Shown: positions 34,301 through 45,079, counted from the stretch's first letter. The stretch is DNA of 64,000 bases from Limanda limanda (GCF_963576545.1 NC_083644.1:28835393-28899392), one strand, 5' to 3'. Notes: a model not told the origin generated them from the sequence alone. Translations and numbers: made by a program.

Positions 34301-34697
34301 AGGGATAGTTCACACACAGGAAATAAACACACACTGCAAACAAGCTTTCGCCCAATAGCAAGCGCAGAGTGTGCGATAGCATAGCCCCTTCTGGTTGCCA
34401 ACTTTTAGGCCTAAAACTTGGTGTAAATGACGCTGTTTCGAGTAGAATTTAAAAGTCAGGGCTTCCTGACGCTTGGATGATACCACACAAACAGGTTATG
34501 TTGTGTTTTTTTCTGTTGTTTTATTATGATTGAAAATGATATCACCAGTGATTTAATTGTATTGGACTTGCCTGCAACACTGTTTAACCCTGAGACTCCA
34601 AAAGTGTTTTGTGGACTCAAACACCTCACCCAGCCCTTCATCGGCAAAGTGGTGAGTAGATAATGAGTGTATTTTCATTTTTCTGCGAACTATCCCT
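34301..34697. mobile_element. TTAA-flanked MITE with AGGGATAGTTC ends
   Basis: TTAA at 34297-34300 and 34698-34701. Ends are AGGGATAGTTCACACA and, reversed, AGGGATAGTTCGCAGAA. The element is 397 bp. These ends are those of an abundant teleost TTAA-type MITE group. No coding capacity. Confidence 0.85.
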
Positions 34698-34704
34698 TTA
34701 AGGT

Positions 34705-35240
34705 CAGGGATACAATTCTGGCTAGGCTGTCCATAATAAATGATAGTCAATGCAAAATCCTAATAAGGAGAGCTGCACAAACCTGTGTTTGTGTGCGTGC
34801 TAGTTCAAGTGTGTCTACTGTGTTCTCTGCACTCCACTGAGTGTCTATTAGTGATTATAGAAGGCAGCTATTTCAGGAGTTCAGTCCTCTCTAAATAAAT
34901 GTATATATGATATGTTTTGTATCCAATTTTAAAGAAGGGATTCTATCAGTTGTGAATTTTTACATTGAATGTTGGTGTAAAAAATATGTTATAAGTCATA
35001 GCCTTTGTCCACACTAAACTGTTTTAGGATTTTGCTACGTTTATGCTTCTATAGTAGCGCCTAAAGATGGGACTTATCACAACACCACTGGCCCTGTTTA
35101 GAAATATGAGACTTTGGGGAGCAATAATGTAGATGCCCACATTTGCTTCCTGATTGGATCTATAAGGATGTCTCTTACAGGGAATCTGCCTAATTTGAAA
35201 GCCTTACATTTTGTGTTTACATGCATCTTCCTATTTTATC
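34705..35240. other. St3gal3 intron, unassigned DNA
   Basis: No coding or repeat signal recognised. Confidence 0.45.
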
Positions 35241-35249
35241 ACTCTAAGT

Positions 35250-36174
35250 CACCGGCCTCCCAAACCAAAATTCTAAGATCAGCTCTCTCTACTTCTGCCG
35301 AAGTATGACCAGATCAGCATTATCGGTCATTTTAATATTCATATATGTTGTGCCAGTGATACTCTGGGAAGAGAATTTCTTTAGCTCTTTGAATCTTTTA
35401 ATTTAGTTTTTCACCCCACTGGGCCAACCCATGAAAGGGACGCATACTCTCGATCTTGTTATATCATATGGCCTGAAGATCGACAGTATTTTAATATTTA
35501 GAATATTATTAACAACTGTGTATCTGATCACTTTAGTGTTTAGTGTTTTAGGTCTATTTGCTCTCTCTTTATTAACTTAACAGTAGCTGGCAAACTTTCG
35601 ATTGCATTCTCATCCCTTTCTTATGTGCTTCCCCACATACCTGTCATTGAACATCTGGTGAACTCCTTTAAAAACCTCTGCTTTGCAGGATTGGATTAAG
35701 TTGCCCCTATCAGAACCACAATCAGTTCAGTGTCAAATCTACATCCAAGGTTTAATGACACCAGCCACTCTCTAAAGAGGGAGGTACATTCAGTGGAGAG
35801 CAAATGAAAAGCCAGCAAACTTAATGTTTATTATGAGCACATGAAGGATGAAATAGAACACTACAGTGAAAGAGGCACAGGTAACTATTTTTCCACCTTG
35901 ATCCATCAGAATGCCCAAAAATCTAAAGTGCTCTTGACCGAATTGTGGGAGCATGACCACTGAGTAAAAAATGTAAAATCATTACAGAAAAAAGTAGATC
36001 CATGACTAACAGCAGGCAACCCCAAAGCCTGCCTGCCTGCCCCTGAGCACTCTAAAACAGTCTACATGCCATCCTTCAACTCTTTCTCAACAGTGCCTCT
36101 ACCTGAACTCAATGATATGGTTTTGCACATGACACCATCTACTTGCCCCTCGGACGTGGTTCCCACCACACTAC
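35250..36174 (+). pseudogene. L2-clade LINE ORF2 fragment (endonuclease end to RT start)
   Basis: Through several shifts the plus strand reads SFHPTGPTHERDA then a TLDLVIS-type motif from the end of the AP endonuclease. Further on it reads YFSTLIHQNAQKSKVLLTEL, then SFNSFSTVPLPELNDMVLHM and TPSTCPSDVVPT. The last part is the linker just before the RT domain in L2/CR1 LINEs (xPSSCPLDxIPTKLL). The RT core is absent because a hAT element begins at 36175. Confidence 0.65.
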
Positions 36175-37880
36175 TAGGGGTGGGAATTGGCAAAAATGTG
36201 AGGATTCAATAGTATTGCGATATTTGGGCCACGATTCTAGAAGTATTGCGTATAGCGATTCTGCGATATATTGCGATACTGCAAGTATTGCGATTCGATT
36301 CTGCAATATATCGAGATTCATGTCCCCCATATTATTCAAAGGCATTACAAAAAATGAGGAAAATAAGACTGCTCAAATGTCACATTTAATTCTGTGAACA
36401 ACATTGTCTTCTACACATTAACTGAAGTGCAAAAAAGGATAGTGCAAAAACTTTGTCCTTGAACATTCAGGACCTTTGTAATTATTTTCTTAATATAATT
36501 ACTCTCACATGAAGACCTCTCACATGAATGCTGAGCTCCCAGCACATAACTTAAAATTATTTAAATACAATACAGTAACATAAAGCAGACATAATAGAGT
36601 AACGTAAACCTGAGAATAATCATATAAATAAGAGTAACTTAGAGCTTCAATCAAAAAATAAACAAAAATGTGTACTGCTAGAGTCCAGTCGGCTGCAAGG
36701 TCATGAGCCAAAATGTTAAAATAATTTTGGGATATTGGCATTTTTGTTGAGGAAAAGGAGTTGGTCAACATGCTCAGAAGTAAAAGTGCTCCTCTGGGCC
36801 GTTACTATATCTCCTGCAGTGGAGAACACCCTTCCAGCAGACACACTAGTGCCTGGAATGCTCAGGTATCTTTTAGCGAGTTTGGCTAGGAAAGGATACA
36901 TTGTCTCATGAGCTCTCTACCAGTTGAGAGGGTTTTCGTCTAGTGGCAGTGGAGATGCTTCCTGGTATCTCTTCTGGTATAGCTTGGGAAAATGCTGACT
37001 TTTGTGTGGCTGTGGTAGAAAATGTTTCTCCCAGTAAATCAGCTAGCCCAGATCTTCTTTTAGGTGGTGGCTCTTCAAGCTCCTCAAGGTTCTGTCCATC
37101 CATTTCTACTCTAGAGGCACTGCTGGTCTCTTCTTGCCTAATAGTGGGCTGTAGGGAAACATTAGATAAATGAAAAAACATATCTCAGGTTTGAAATAGC
37201 TGTGGAATGTTCAATGCAATTGCTGATTCTGCATTAAAACAGATATAAGAAAATAATGCTAACCAGATGAACATAGGCTTGGTTTTAAAAAATCTGATAA
37301 ATAATATAGCATTTGTAAAATACTTTCTGACATTTTAAAATAATAACCATTCAAACAATGTAATAAAGACTACCTGAAGGCTGGCTGCCTCCGCAACCAG
37401 TCTGGAATAAGTGTCACTGATGTCATCTGTGGTCAGGAAAGGCAGTGACTTGAATCGTGGATCCAGGGCCGATGCTGTGTGGAGGGTGTTTTTTCTTCAA
37501 CAGTGCTAAATCTCTTCTGCAGATCTTGACTTAATGCCTGTTTGATCTCCCTCACAATTGGTTTGTCCCCCATTGCCTCACATGTGTCATTTAGCAGCTT
37601 TGCCTGCACTGGAGCAATGATAGACAAAGTGGGATTCTTCTCCTCTGAAACTATTTTTGTCGCTACAAACATTGGTCGAAGTGCCTGCATTATGTCCTCA
37701 GCATCTGTAATGTCATTTTCGTTGAGGGTGCAGATATCACTGCCTAACCTCCTGACCTCAGAGGACAACAGAGCAGCTCAGATCGCTGGTTGACGTTCCA
37801 GGAAACGTTCAAGCATTTCGTACCCACTGTTCCAACGGGTCACAACATCGGTCTTGAGCTTGTGAGTTGGGAGGTCCCAT
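36175..37880 (-). pseudogene. hAT transposase 3' half with an intron
   Basis: The element end TAGGGGTGGGAATTGG is at 36175-36190, followed by subterminal GCGAT(A)TTGCGATA arrays to 36310. Reading the minus strand: DVVTRWNSGYEMLERFLERQ (37.8 kb), then SSEVRRLGSDICTLNENDIT and RPMFVATKIVSEEKNPTLSI (37433-37768). A frameshift follows, then LDPRFKSLPFLTTDDISDTY. A 225-bp GT..AG intron at 37149-37373 splits ASLQ|PTIRQEETSSASR. The end is the dimerisation domain, YPFLAKLAKRYLSIPGTSVS then AGRVFSTAGDIVTAQRS. hAT transposases excise and insert DNA as dimers. The N-terminal BED finger and catalytic core are missing: the gene stops abruptly where L1 sequence begins at about 37885. Confidence 0.82.
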
Positions 37881-37926
37881 CAAATGGGGTGGGGGTCGGC
37901 GGACTATTCAAGGTGTGAGCAAAGGA

Positions 37927-38880
37927 TCAGGGGGACGTTTCAGTGGCAGGGAGTTTATCGACATAATCCAGAAGTGATTTCCAGTGCCAATAAAACTTAT
38001 CAGGGCGGCCTCTAAGGCTGAATTTGATTTTCTCCAGTTTCAATAGAAATAATAAATCATGTAGCCAGGATTTGAAGGAAGGTGGCTGGGAAGATTTCCA
38101 TAAGAGAAGAATTTTTGTACGTGCAATCAAGGACGCAAAAGCTATAACATTTTCCTGCAGGGATGTGGTTACAAGTTCATCAGGAGGCACCCCAAAAATA
38201 GCTATCTGTGGTGAAGGACTAACTGGTATACCTAGGATGTCAGAGATAGATTTAAAAATTGATTGCCAGTAATTTAACAACTTGGAGCATGTCCAGAACA
38301 TATGTGTCAGATTGCATGGCGCCTGAGAGCATCTGTCACAAGTTTCAGGTGTCTTGTCTGGGTAAAGTTTGAAGAGTTTGTCTTTGCTATAGTGAAGCCT
38401 AAAAAGAACTTTAAATTGGATAACAGAAAGTCTGGCACAGCTAGAAGAGGAGTAAACATCTTTCAACGCCTTTTTCCAAAGAGCATCGGAAATGCTTATC
38501 TGGAGTTCAGTTTCCCAGCCGGCCCTGCTCTTATTCACAGATAGACGTTTGTTGGTGATAAGAGATTATAGAGATATGAGACATGGCCCTTAGGCAACAA
38601 CTTAGCCTGGAGTACCAGATCCATGCCGCTGAGGGATGGGGCTTGTGGAAACTGAGAAGAGTTGGCTCGAGCAAAATCCCGAAGTTGGAAGAAGCGAAAT
38701 TCTGTATTACCTCGTCCGAAGGTTGAACATAGTTGGTTAAAACTGGCAAAGAGTCCGTTCATGTACAAGTCTCCCAGGCATCTCAGGCCTTTATTTTCTA
38801 GAGTTGCAAAGCGTGAGTCAATCTTGGCTGGTATAAATAAGTGGTTATTACGAAGAGGTGTAGTCTATCCAGATCTGCGA
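37927..38880 (-). pseudogene. L1 ORF2 C-terminal region
   Basis: In overlapping frames it reads LFIPAKIDSRFATLENKGLR, then CLGDLYMNGLFASFNQLCST, then CMNKSRAGWETELQISISDA and on to a stop after LPATETSP. CDRCSQAPCNLTHMFWTCSK at 38285-38345 is the conserved cysteine-histidine motif. Only one frameshift and one stop-type break are evident, so the region is less decayed than the RT deletion would suggest. Confidence 0.8.
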
Positions 38881-38964
38881 TTAATCTTTCTAGTTCTTAC
38901 TTACGCATTCTGCGTTGTTTATTTGCATAGGAAACATATGAAATTATCTTGCCTTCAAGGTGTC

Positions 38965-39855
38965 TCATAGCAATGATGGGGAGGTTTCCTCATTTTTGTT
39001 AGTGTCGCAGAAGACTGAGATTGAGTCAGAAATATGGTTACAAAATTTTTCTTCTCTAAGTAAAAGAGGGTTGAGACGCCAGGATCTAAAATGTTTGGGT
39101 TTGAGGTCGAAACAGAGATCTAGTACTAAGGCTGAGTGATCTGAAACCGTTATGGGTAAGTATTGTACATGAATAAGAGAAAAGATAAGAGTTTTATCAA
39201 CTAGGAAGTAATCTATACGGGAGAAAGAACGATGGGCGTGCGAGAAAAAGGAATACTGACGAGAAGATGGGTTCGTAAATCTCCAGGGATCGACGTAGCC
39301 AAACTGGTCCATGATGGCAGACAGGGTTTGTGACATCTTTAAGGGCGGAATATTTCTGTGGCTCGATCTGTCAAGAACTGGGTCGATAACACAATTCAAA
39401 TCCCCTCCAAAAATCAAAGTATGAGAGTCTAAATTAGGAATTAGAGAAAATACTGAATTGAAGAAGCTTTGGTCATCCCAATTAGGGGCGTAGATTGATG
39501 CCAAGATTACAGGCTTTTGGTATAACATACCAGAGATAATTGTATAACGTCCTTCTGGATCTGTGATAATATTACTGGAGGTAAATTGAACATTTTTCCT
39601 GATTAGTATGGCTGTCCCTCTTGTCTTGCAGTTAAATTGAGAGTGAAAGATTTGTCCTATCCATGGTCGGTTCAACTTTCTATGGTCAGTTTTTAGCAGG
39701 TGCGTCTCTTGAAGTAGAATCACATCAGCATTCAGATTTTTGATATATGTCATTATCTTAGTCCGTTTTAATGCGGCATTCAAGCCCCCCGTGTTTAAAG
39801 AGGTGAACCTTACCACTTGCCCACCGGTGATCCCTTCATCTAGTGAGCCAGTCAT
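38965..39855 (-). CDS. L1 ORF2 endonuclease domain, open but detached
   Basis: A 296-codon frame starting MTGSLDEGITGGQVVRFTSL. It has AP-endonuclease motifs in order: LNTGGLN, LLQETHLLKTDH, ASIYAPNWDD, FGGDLNCVIDPVLDRS, FSRIDYFLVD and TVSDHSALVLDLCF. These residues nick target DNA for target-primed reverse transcription. After RSWRLNPLLLREEKFCNHIS the frame ends near the RT deletion, so the protein could have a nuclease domain only. Whether it is expressed is unknown. Confidence 0.75.
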   Translation of the reverse strand: MTGSLDEGITGGQVVRFTSLNTGGLNAALKRTKIMTYIKNLNADVILLQETHLLKTDHRKLNRPWIGQIFHSQFNCKTRGTAILIRKNVQFTSSNIITDPEGRYTIISGMLYQKPVILASIYAPNWDDQSFFNSVFSLIPNLDSHTLIFGGDLNCVIDPVLDRSSHRNIPPLKMSQTLSAIMDQFGYVDPWRFTNPSSRQYSFFSHAHRSFSRIDYFLVDKTLIFSLIHVQYLPITVSDHSALVLDLCFDLKPKHFRSWRLNPLLLREEKFCNHISDSISVFCDTNKNEETSPSLL

Positions 39856-40739
39856 ATTACAGCAAAAGGTAGAAAGGGTTTCAGGTCAATTCTAAGACGC
39901 AGACAGCAAAAGATGAGTAAAATAATAACAAATAATGTCAAAAACTTAATAAACCACAAAACAGTGAAGCTTGTCAATACTGAACACACAAAAAAGGTCT
40001 CTTTACCCACACTTCCCCGAACCCCCCCACCCCATCTGTGAGGAGACCCAGTCTCCTGCCCTTGCTCCCTCCCATGTTCCCCCCTGCCCCTAGGAATGTC
40101 ATCCACTCCTAAACTAACTTGCTCATACTTCCCTTTCTGAAGCATCTCACCTCGAAGAATCATCTCAGAACCCGTAACTGAACAAGTATTATAATGTATT
40201 ACATAACCCCTTTGAACCTTTAACAAAATACTTCAAAATACCCCTCCAACATGAGGTGGATAGCATATAAAAATAAAATATTCTGTGGAATGTGGACTAT
40301 TACATAGTGAACTATGACCCATGTATAGTGTTGAATATAATTATTTACACTTACCATATTAAGTAAGCCTTCGAAAGCAAGCAGAACAGGCCAACTCCTG
40401 TGCTTAGTTAAGCTCAACATTAGTCAAAACTTACAATTATTGTGCTTTTCTTCATCTAAATAAAGACTACTGGCTCTGTAGAAATTGCAGCTTTAAGTAA
40501 AAAAAAGAGAAAATAATGCAGTATACTTCTGAACATTTAGTTATCTCATACAACCAGATAATCATTATGAGAACTGTAAACCATGAAATAAAATGAAAAT
40601 AATTACAAAAAAATAAATTGTCCGAGTGCAAAGTTAACTCAGTTTACTGCAGGAGAGTGTCTTTGGATGAGACAGCCTAGTCCCCTGGTTCCCCAGGCAG
40701 AGGCACAGCTGGCGCAATGATCGGCTATCAATAGCCCTG

Positions 40740-41905
40740 AGCAAATAGTCTTCAGTCACACTTAAAACAAATTTCTAGGACCGCCTTTTTCCACTTGCGT
40801 AATATCTCAAAAATCAGACATGTCCTTTCGCAAAAAGATGCAGAAAAACTAGTCCACGCCTTTGTTACATCGAGACTGGACTACTGTAATTCACTATTAT
40901 CAGGCTCCAGCAGTAAGTCGTTAAAGACTCTGCAGCTGGTCCAAAATGCCGCAGCACGTGTCCTGACAAGAACTAAGAAAAGAGAGCACATTTCCCCAGT
41001 ATTAGCATCGCTACACTGGCTTCCTGTTAAATCATGAATAGAATTTAAAATTCCACTCCTCACCTTCAAGGCCCTTAATGATATGGCACCTTTTTACCTT
41101 AAAGAGATGTTAATACCATATCAACCTACTAGAGCACTCCGATCCCAGAATTCAGGTTTACTTGTCGTCCCTAAAGTCTCTAAAAGTAGAGTAGGAGCCA
41201 GAGCTTTTAGCCATCAAGCCCCACTCCTGTGGAATAATCTCTCACTTTCAGTTCGGGAAGCAGACACGCTCTGTTCGTTTAAAAGTAGACTCAAAACCTT
41301 CCTTTTTGATAAAGCTTATAGTTAGAGCTAATTAGTGGAATTTATGACACAAGACACACGGAGCTTCTCTTTCCTGCCTCTCCTGCTTCTCCTTCCTTTT
41401 CTCCATCCCTAACACATCAATACAGTAATGGAGGATCCTTTGTCGCGTTGGCATCGGATGATGAGGGACCACGACCGAGGCGGCAGCTGATAATGGATTC
41501 TAACTGGCGGCAGTGGACAATAACTGTGGACTATAGTGGATCCCATCCTGATGCTGGATCGTGATCTTGCTGCTGACCAGAGACTATGATTGCAGCAGGA
41601 CTGCTTCACTTATAGTATTGAAAAAATGTTTACCCTCATCGATGCTGCTAAAAACTTTAATCCTGATGATGTTTTCTTAACACTTGACATCTATTGCACT
41701 TCTGTCCGTCCTGGGAGAGGGATCCCTCACATGTGGCTCTCTCTGAGGTTTCTACATATTTTTACCTGTTAAAAGGGTTTTTAGTAGTTTTTCCTTACTC
41801 TTGTTGAGGGTTAAGGACAGAGGATGTCACACCATGTTAAAGCCCTATGAGACGAATTGTGATTTGTGAATGTGGGCTATACAAATAAAACTTGATAAAC
41901 TTGAT
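40740..41905 (+). mobile_element. L2-clade LINE 3' end inserted in the L1
   Basis: A plus-strand, 5'-truncated L2 copy: the C-terminal part of ORF2 followed by its 3' UTR (CTCTCACATGTGGC-type block, GTTTTTCCTTACTCTTGTTG) and the tail GCTATACAAATAAAACTTGA. It lies between ORF1 and ORF2 of the second L1, in opposite orientation. Shorter copies of its 3' UTR occur at 13085, 16777 and 34077. The limits are approximate because no clear duplication was found. Confidence 0.85.
40795..41325 (+). pseudogene. L2-clade ORF2 C-terminus
   Basis: Reads RNISKIRHVLSQKDAEKLVH, then AFVTSRLDYCNSLLSG, LQLVQNAAARVLTRTKKREH, ISPVLASLHWLPVKS, a TGA-type break at 41036, FKALNDMAPFYLKEMLIPYQ and SFKSRLKTFLFDKAYS before the stop. 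SRLDYCNSLL, LQNAAAR and SPVLxxLHWLPV are diagnostic of the region after the RT in fish L2/CR1-type LINEs. A single in-frame stop (SxIEFKI) separates the two open pieces. Confidence 0.85.
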
Positions 41906-41996
41906 ATTGTCATTACACAGCATTTAACAACAGTCATATACCTTTGGCCTGCTATGCATAGGTGGTCAGAATTATACTTAACGGTGATCTTACGCC

Positions 41997-42863
41997 TTAC
42001 CGGAGCTGGCTCGCCTGGCTGGCTAAGCTAGTTAGGCCCGGGCTCTGTTTGTATCTTGAGGCGAACGCCGCGGCTTCCTCCGGGGAGGAGAACCTCTTCT
42101 TCGCCCCCTCGCTGAGTGAAATCTGCAGGCGAGCCGGGAAGAGTAGTGCAGGCCTGAGAGCGAGGTTGTACAGTTCTTCTATCACCGCCCGGTAATTTGC
42201 ATGTTCTTCAACCACCTCTGGAGCGTAGTCTTCCAAGATCTGGACAGGAGCTCCTTTATACTGTAGTTTTCCTCTTCTTTTGCGAGCCTCTCTTATGATC
42301 AGATCCTTGATCCGGTAGCGGTGCAGGCGGATGAGCACCGGCCGCGGCCGCGACCCTTGTTGTGGCTTGGCAGTTAACGCCCTGTGCGCCCGGTCAAGCT
42401 CTGGAGGAGACTCTAAGATCTCCTCCCCGAGTAGTTCAAGTAACAGCTTCGAGAAAAATATAGTGGGTGCCGGTCCCTCGATTGATTCTAGAAGGCCGAT
42501 GATCCGGATGTTATTCCTGCGGCTCCGGCCTTGGAGGTCCAGCGTCTTCGCTAGTAGCTTGTTGTTGCTATCGGCTAAAGCAATCAGCTTCGTCTCCGGA
42601 GTGGGAATACGCTGGTCATCTGACTCGGCGCTGGTTTCCAGTGAGATAATACGTTGTCCATGATTTAACACTGTGGTCTGCATTTTCTCCAGTCGTGACT
42701 CCAGGGCAGTGAAGGAGTTTTTAAGATTCGTCGCTATGCTGGCTCTGTGTTTTTCCAGCAGGTCTTCGATGCTAGTAAAGCATGTGTTAGTGAAGGCCCT
42801 CGGTGCTTCATTTTCGTTTTTCTTTGTCTGCTTCGTTGTTTTTGACATTATTCCTGGTTCCAC
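41997..42863 (-). CDS. L1 ORF1p of the second L1
   Basis: An open frame of 288 codons starting MEPGIMSKTTKQTKKNENEA. A basic start is followed by a coiled-coil-type part (residues about 30-115: LLEKHRASIATNLKNSFTAL and LESRLEKMQTTVLNHGQRII). The RRM signature is GRSRRNNIRIIGLLESIEGP at about 120-139, and the C-terminal domain has RPRPVLIRLHRYRIKDLIIR and a final ASRYKQSPGLTS. No stop or shift is seen. It is similar in plan but not closely similar in sequence to the ORF1p at 26942-27676. Confidence 0.88.
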   Translation of the reverse strand: MEPGIMSKTTKQTKKNENEAPRAFTNTCFTSIEDLLEKHRASIATNLKNSFTALESRLEKMQTTVLNHGQRIISLETSAESDDQRIPTPETKLIALADSNNKLLAKTLDLQGRSRRNNIRIIGLLESIEGPAPTIFFSKLLLELLGEEILESPPELDRAHRALTAKPQQGSRPRPVLIRLHRYRIKDLIIREARKRRGKLQYKGAPVQILEDYAPEVVEEHANYRAVIEELYNLALRPALLFPARLQISLSEGAKKRFSSPEEAAAFASRYKQSPGLTSLASQASQLR

Positions 42864-43049
42864 GGTATTATACAGAGTTTGTGGGTCGTCAGTTCTTACT
42901 TGGGTCGTTGAGGGTATAAGAAAAGTACGGGTTTTTGCAAAGTTGGGTTACGGGAGATCGAGACTACACCGCTCTCACATGCTCACCAAACCGGAAGTCG
43001 GTACTTTCATTCTTGCAATTATAAATAGCTCCTAGACTTCTGACGTCAT

Positions 43050-44700
43050 TAGAAATATTGCAATTTGATATTGTTAACGATGACCACTCATGCATAAAGA
43101 GGACATCAACGTCCAACCAGCAGTTTCTCCTGTGATCATTGCTTAAAGAGCTGTAGTTTGTGTACAAAACATTGTCTTACCATGGAAAAGACGCACCACA
43201 CCGACAAACACTCTATGCTGTCGGTTTTGTAGTAAAAGCCAAAGCGTGATGTAACCAATGACAAATGAGCAGCTGATCACAATAAAAGACATTATTTGTT
43301 TTTATTGTGTTACTTACATAAAGTTTCAGGTCTACCAGTGTATGACCACATGGTCTCTCCTGTCAGGGAGGAGGAGTGGTGGAGGGAGTATAGAACAGAT
43401 ATGTTGTGTTTGTAGCTGTTTTAGTGAATCTGATACATTTCTATTCCAGTATGTATGACCATAAGGCCCTCCTCCCAATGAGGCAGCTGGATTGATAGTC
43501 CACCTCATAACAACAACGTCATGGCTTAAACCATTTCTACTACAATCCACGGTATCCGGATATCTATAAGTATCTGCAATGAGCAATATCACTCTGATCT
43601 AAGACAGAAGCCATCTCCTCAGTGTGTGAACCCTCAGTCATGGTTTAGGCCCACCTCCAAAATTAGATAATTCCCATGGTTAGTTGAAAAGCCCCTTAAT
43701 CATATTTCATGTCATTTGAATCCCCCATTCTTCATTTCAGCCTTATTGTACACCAACTGAGACAGGATAACATTATGGCTGGATAAAACCTTGCTAAACA
43801 AAGTCTTTTCTCTAAATCACAGAACAACAAGAGTGACCGGAATGGAAGGTAGATGGAAACTGACACCCACGTTTCTGTTGGCTGCTATGATGCTTGAAGT
43901 TAAATATATTTATTATGCATTTATGACATTTAAATGTTAATTGTTAGAAGGAGCAACACATAACCCTATGCTGCCCTTCAACATCAAATTTCCATCTGCC
44001 TTTACAACCCTAACCCTCCTGTGTTTAGGATTTTCAAACTTGTTTATGAGTATTCTGGATTTCTGATTTCTCATTGTCCATCTAGTGATGCTGAGACATT
44101 TTTAAAACAAATTCTCAAAACTGGGCTTTTTATTTTCCTATAGACACTACTTCCTTTACATTTATTATTATTATTATTGTTGTTTTTATTCTAATGCATT
44201 TGCTAGTGTAGTATGTAGTAGAAAAATTAACTAAGCATGGTTGACAAACTATTTTGTATTTGGATAGTAAATGTTAGCAGCCTTGTCAAGAGACTTTTAT
44301 GACTTGTATTTACATACACCAAATGTTTTATGACTTGAGCTATTTTATGGTCGGAACTGTTTATGACGTGAATACAGTGAGACCTTTTGCGACTTAATTA
44401 CCCATCAAAAGAAGGCGTGCATGTCTTCTTATCACCTTAGGAAACACATGTAAATCAGCTGTTATGTTTAGATTCCTCTCCTTCCCCCACCTATGGAACC
44501 ATTCTGGATTGGTTCAGAGAGACAGCCCTAAAGTCCTGCTATATAAGATCTGTGCTATTGCCTGTTCTTCATCTTCACTCTGAGATCCTTGTGACTCCCT
44601 GTGTTGATCCTTTCTGCAGAAAGCCCCTTATTAAATACACGTTGATAACTTTGTTGTTTCCAGCCGCTTGTATCTCCAGATTTCCATCACAATTAGCATC
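43050..44700. other. St3gal3 intron, unassigned DNA
   Basis: Between the L1 leader and the exon at 44716. A pair of related segments (CAGTGTATGACCACATGGTC at 43335 and CAGTATGTATGACCATAAGG at 43447, each beside CCTCC-rich sequence) may be remains of one repeat. No coding evidence, and no missing N-terminal part of the hAT transposase was found here. Confidence 0.45.
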
Positions 44701-44715
44701 TAACAGCTTCCTTAC

Positions 44716-44902
44716 CAGCCTCTGGTTAAAGACCATGTGTCGAAGCCACTTGAGGTCCAGAGCTTTAAAGGCTGAGAGGACGAACAGAGACTGAGCCTCG
44801 TAGCGCTCTGTCTTCTGGATGGCCCCCTCTGGATAGGTGATCCTCATCGTGGTCTTGGAGCCGATGTCTTTTTCAAAGCCTTTAACTGGGGCCTCATTTA
44901 AC
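44716..44902 (-). CDS. st3gal3: st3gal3 exon, second half of sialylmotif L
   Basis: A 187-nt exon with acceptor TGTTGCAG|G-TTA-AAT and donor AGGCTG|GTAAGG. It encodes (R)LNEAPVKGFEKDIGSKTTMR, then ITYPEGAIQKTERYEAQSLF and VLSAFKALDLKWLRHMVFNQRL. LNxAPVKGFEKDxGSKT closes sialylmotif L. The segment after TYPEGA is the more variable linker between motifs L and S. The next exon lies 14 kb away across an intron crowded with transposable elements. Confidence 0.95.
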
Positions 44903-44981
44903 CTGCAACACACAGATACAAAATCAATCATGCAATAATAATCAAAACGTCTCACTTTAAACTGCAAAAGTGACAACATAC

Positions 44982-45077
44982 CTGACCACCACATCAAACT
45001 GATCAATCCTCTTCCCCAGCGACTTATTGGTTAGGATTCCTCCGTTTCCTACAATGACACATGTCTTACAGCTATTG
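44982..45077 (-). CDS. st3gal3: st3gal3 exon, first half of sialylmotif L
   Basis: A 96-nt exon with acceptor TCTTACAG|C-AAT and donor GTCAG|GTATGT. It encodes [20 protein letters not shown] then [11 protein letters not shown] and a split arginine codon. The VGNGG core and the preceding cysteine are hallmarks of sialylmotif L, which binds the CMP-sialic acid donor; the cysteine pairs with the one in motif S. The following intron is only 79 bp, close to the minimum size for a fish intron. Confidence 0.95.
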
Positions 45078-45079
45078 CT

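Larger units (their letters stand above)
37885..43030 (-). mobile_element. Second L1 retrotransposon, internally deleted and interrupted
   Basis: A minus-strand L1 in the 14-kb st3gal3 intron, sense to the host gene. Order: 5' leader (42864 to about 43030), ORF1 (41997-42863), an inserted L2 fragment (about 40740-41905), ORF2 endonuclease (38965-39855), then directly the ORF2 C-terminus (37927-38880). The whole RT core is gone. No 3' UTR, poly-A or flanking duplication was found; the 3' edge abuts the hAT remnant. It differs clearly in sequence from the L1 at 22300-27999. Confidence 0.85.

Noticed and set aside
39852..40226. A 124-codon minus-strand frame between ORF1 and ORF2 of the second L1
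   Set aside because: It lies in the L1 inter-ORF spacer, with a low-complexity composition and no domain; not treated as a gene.
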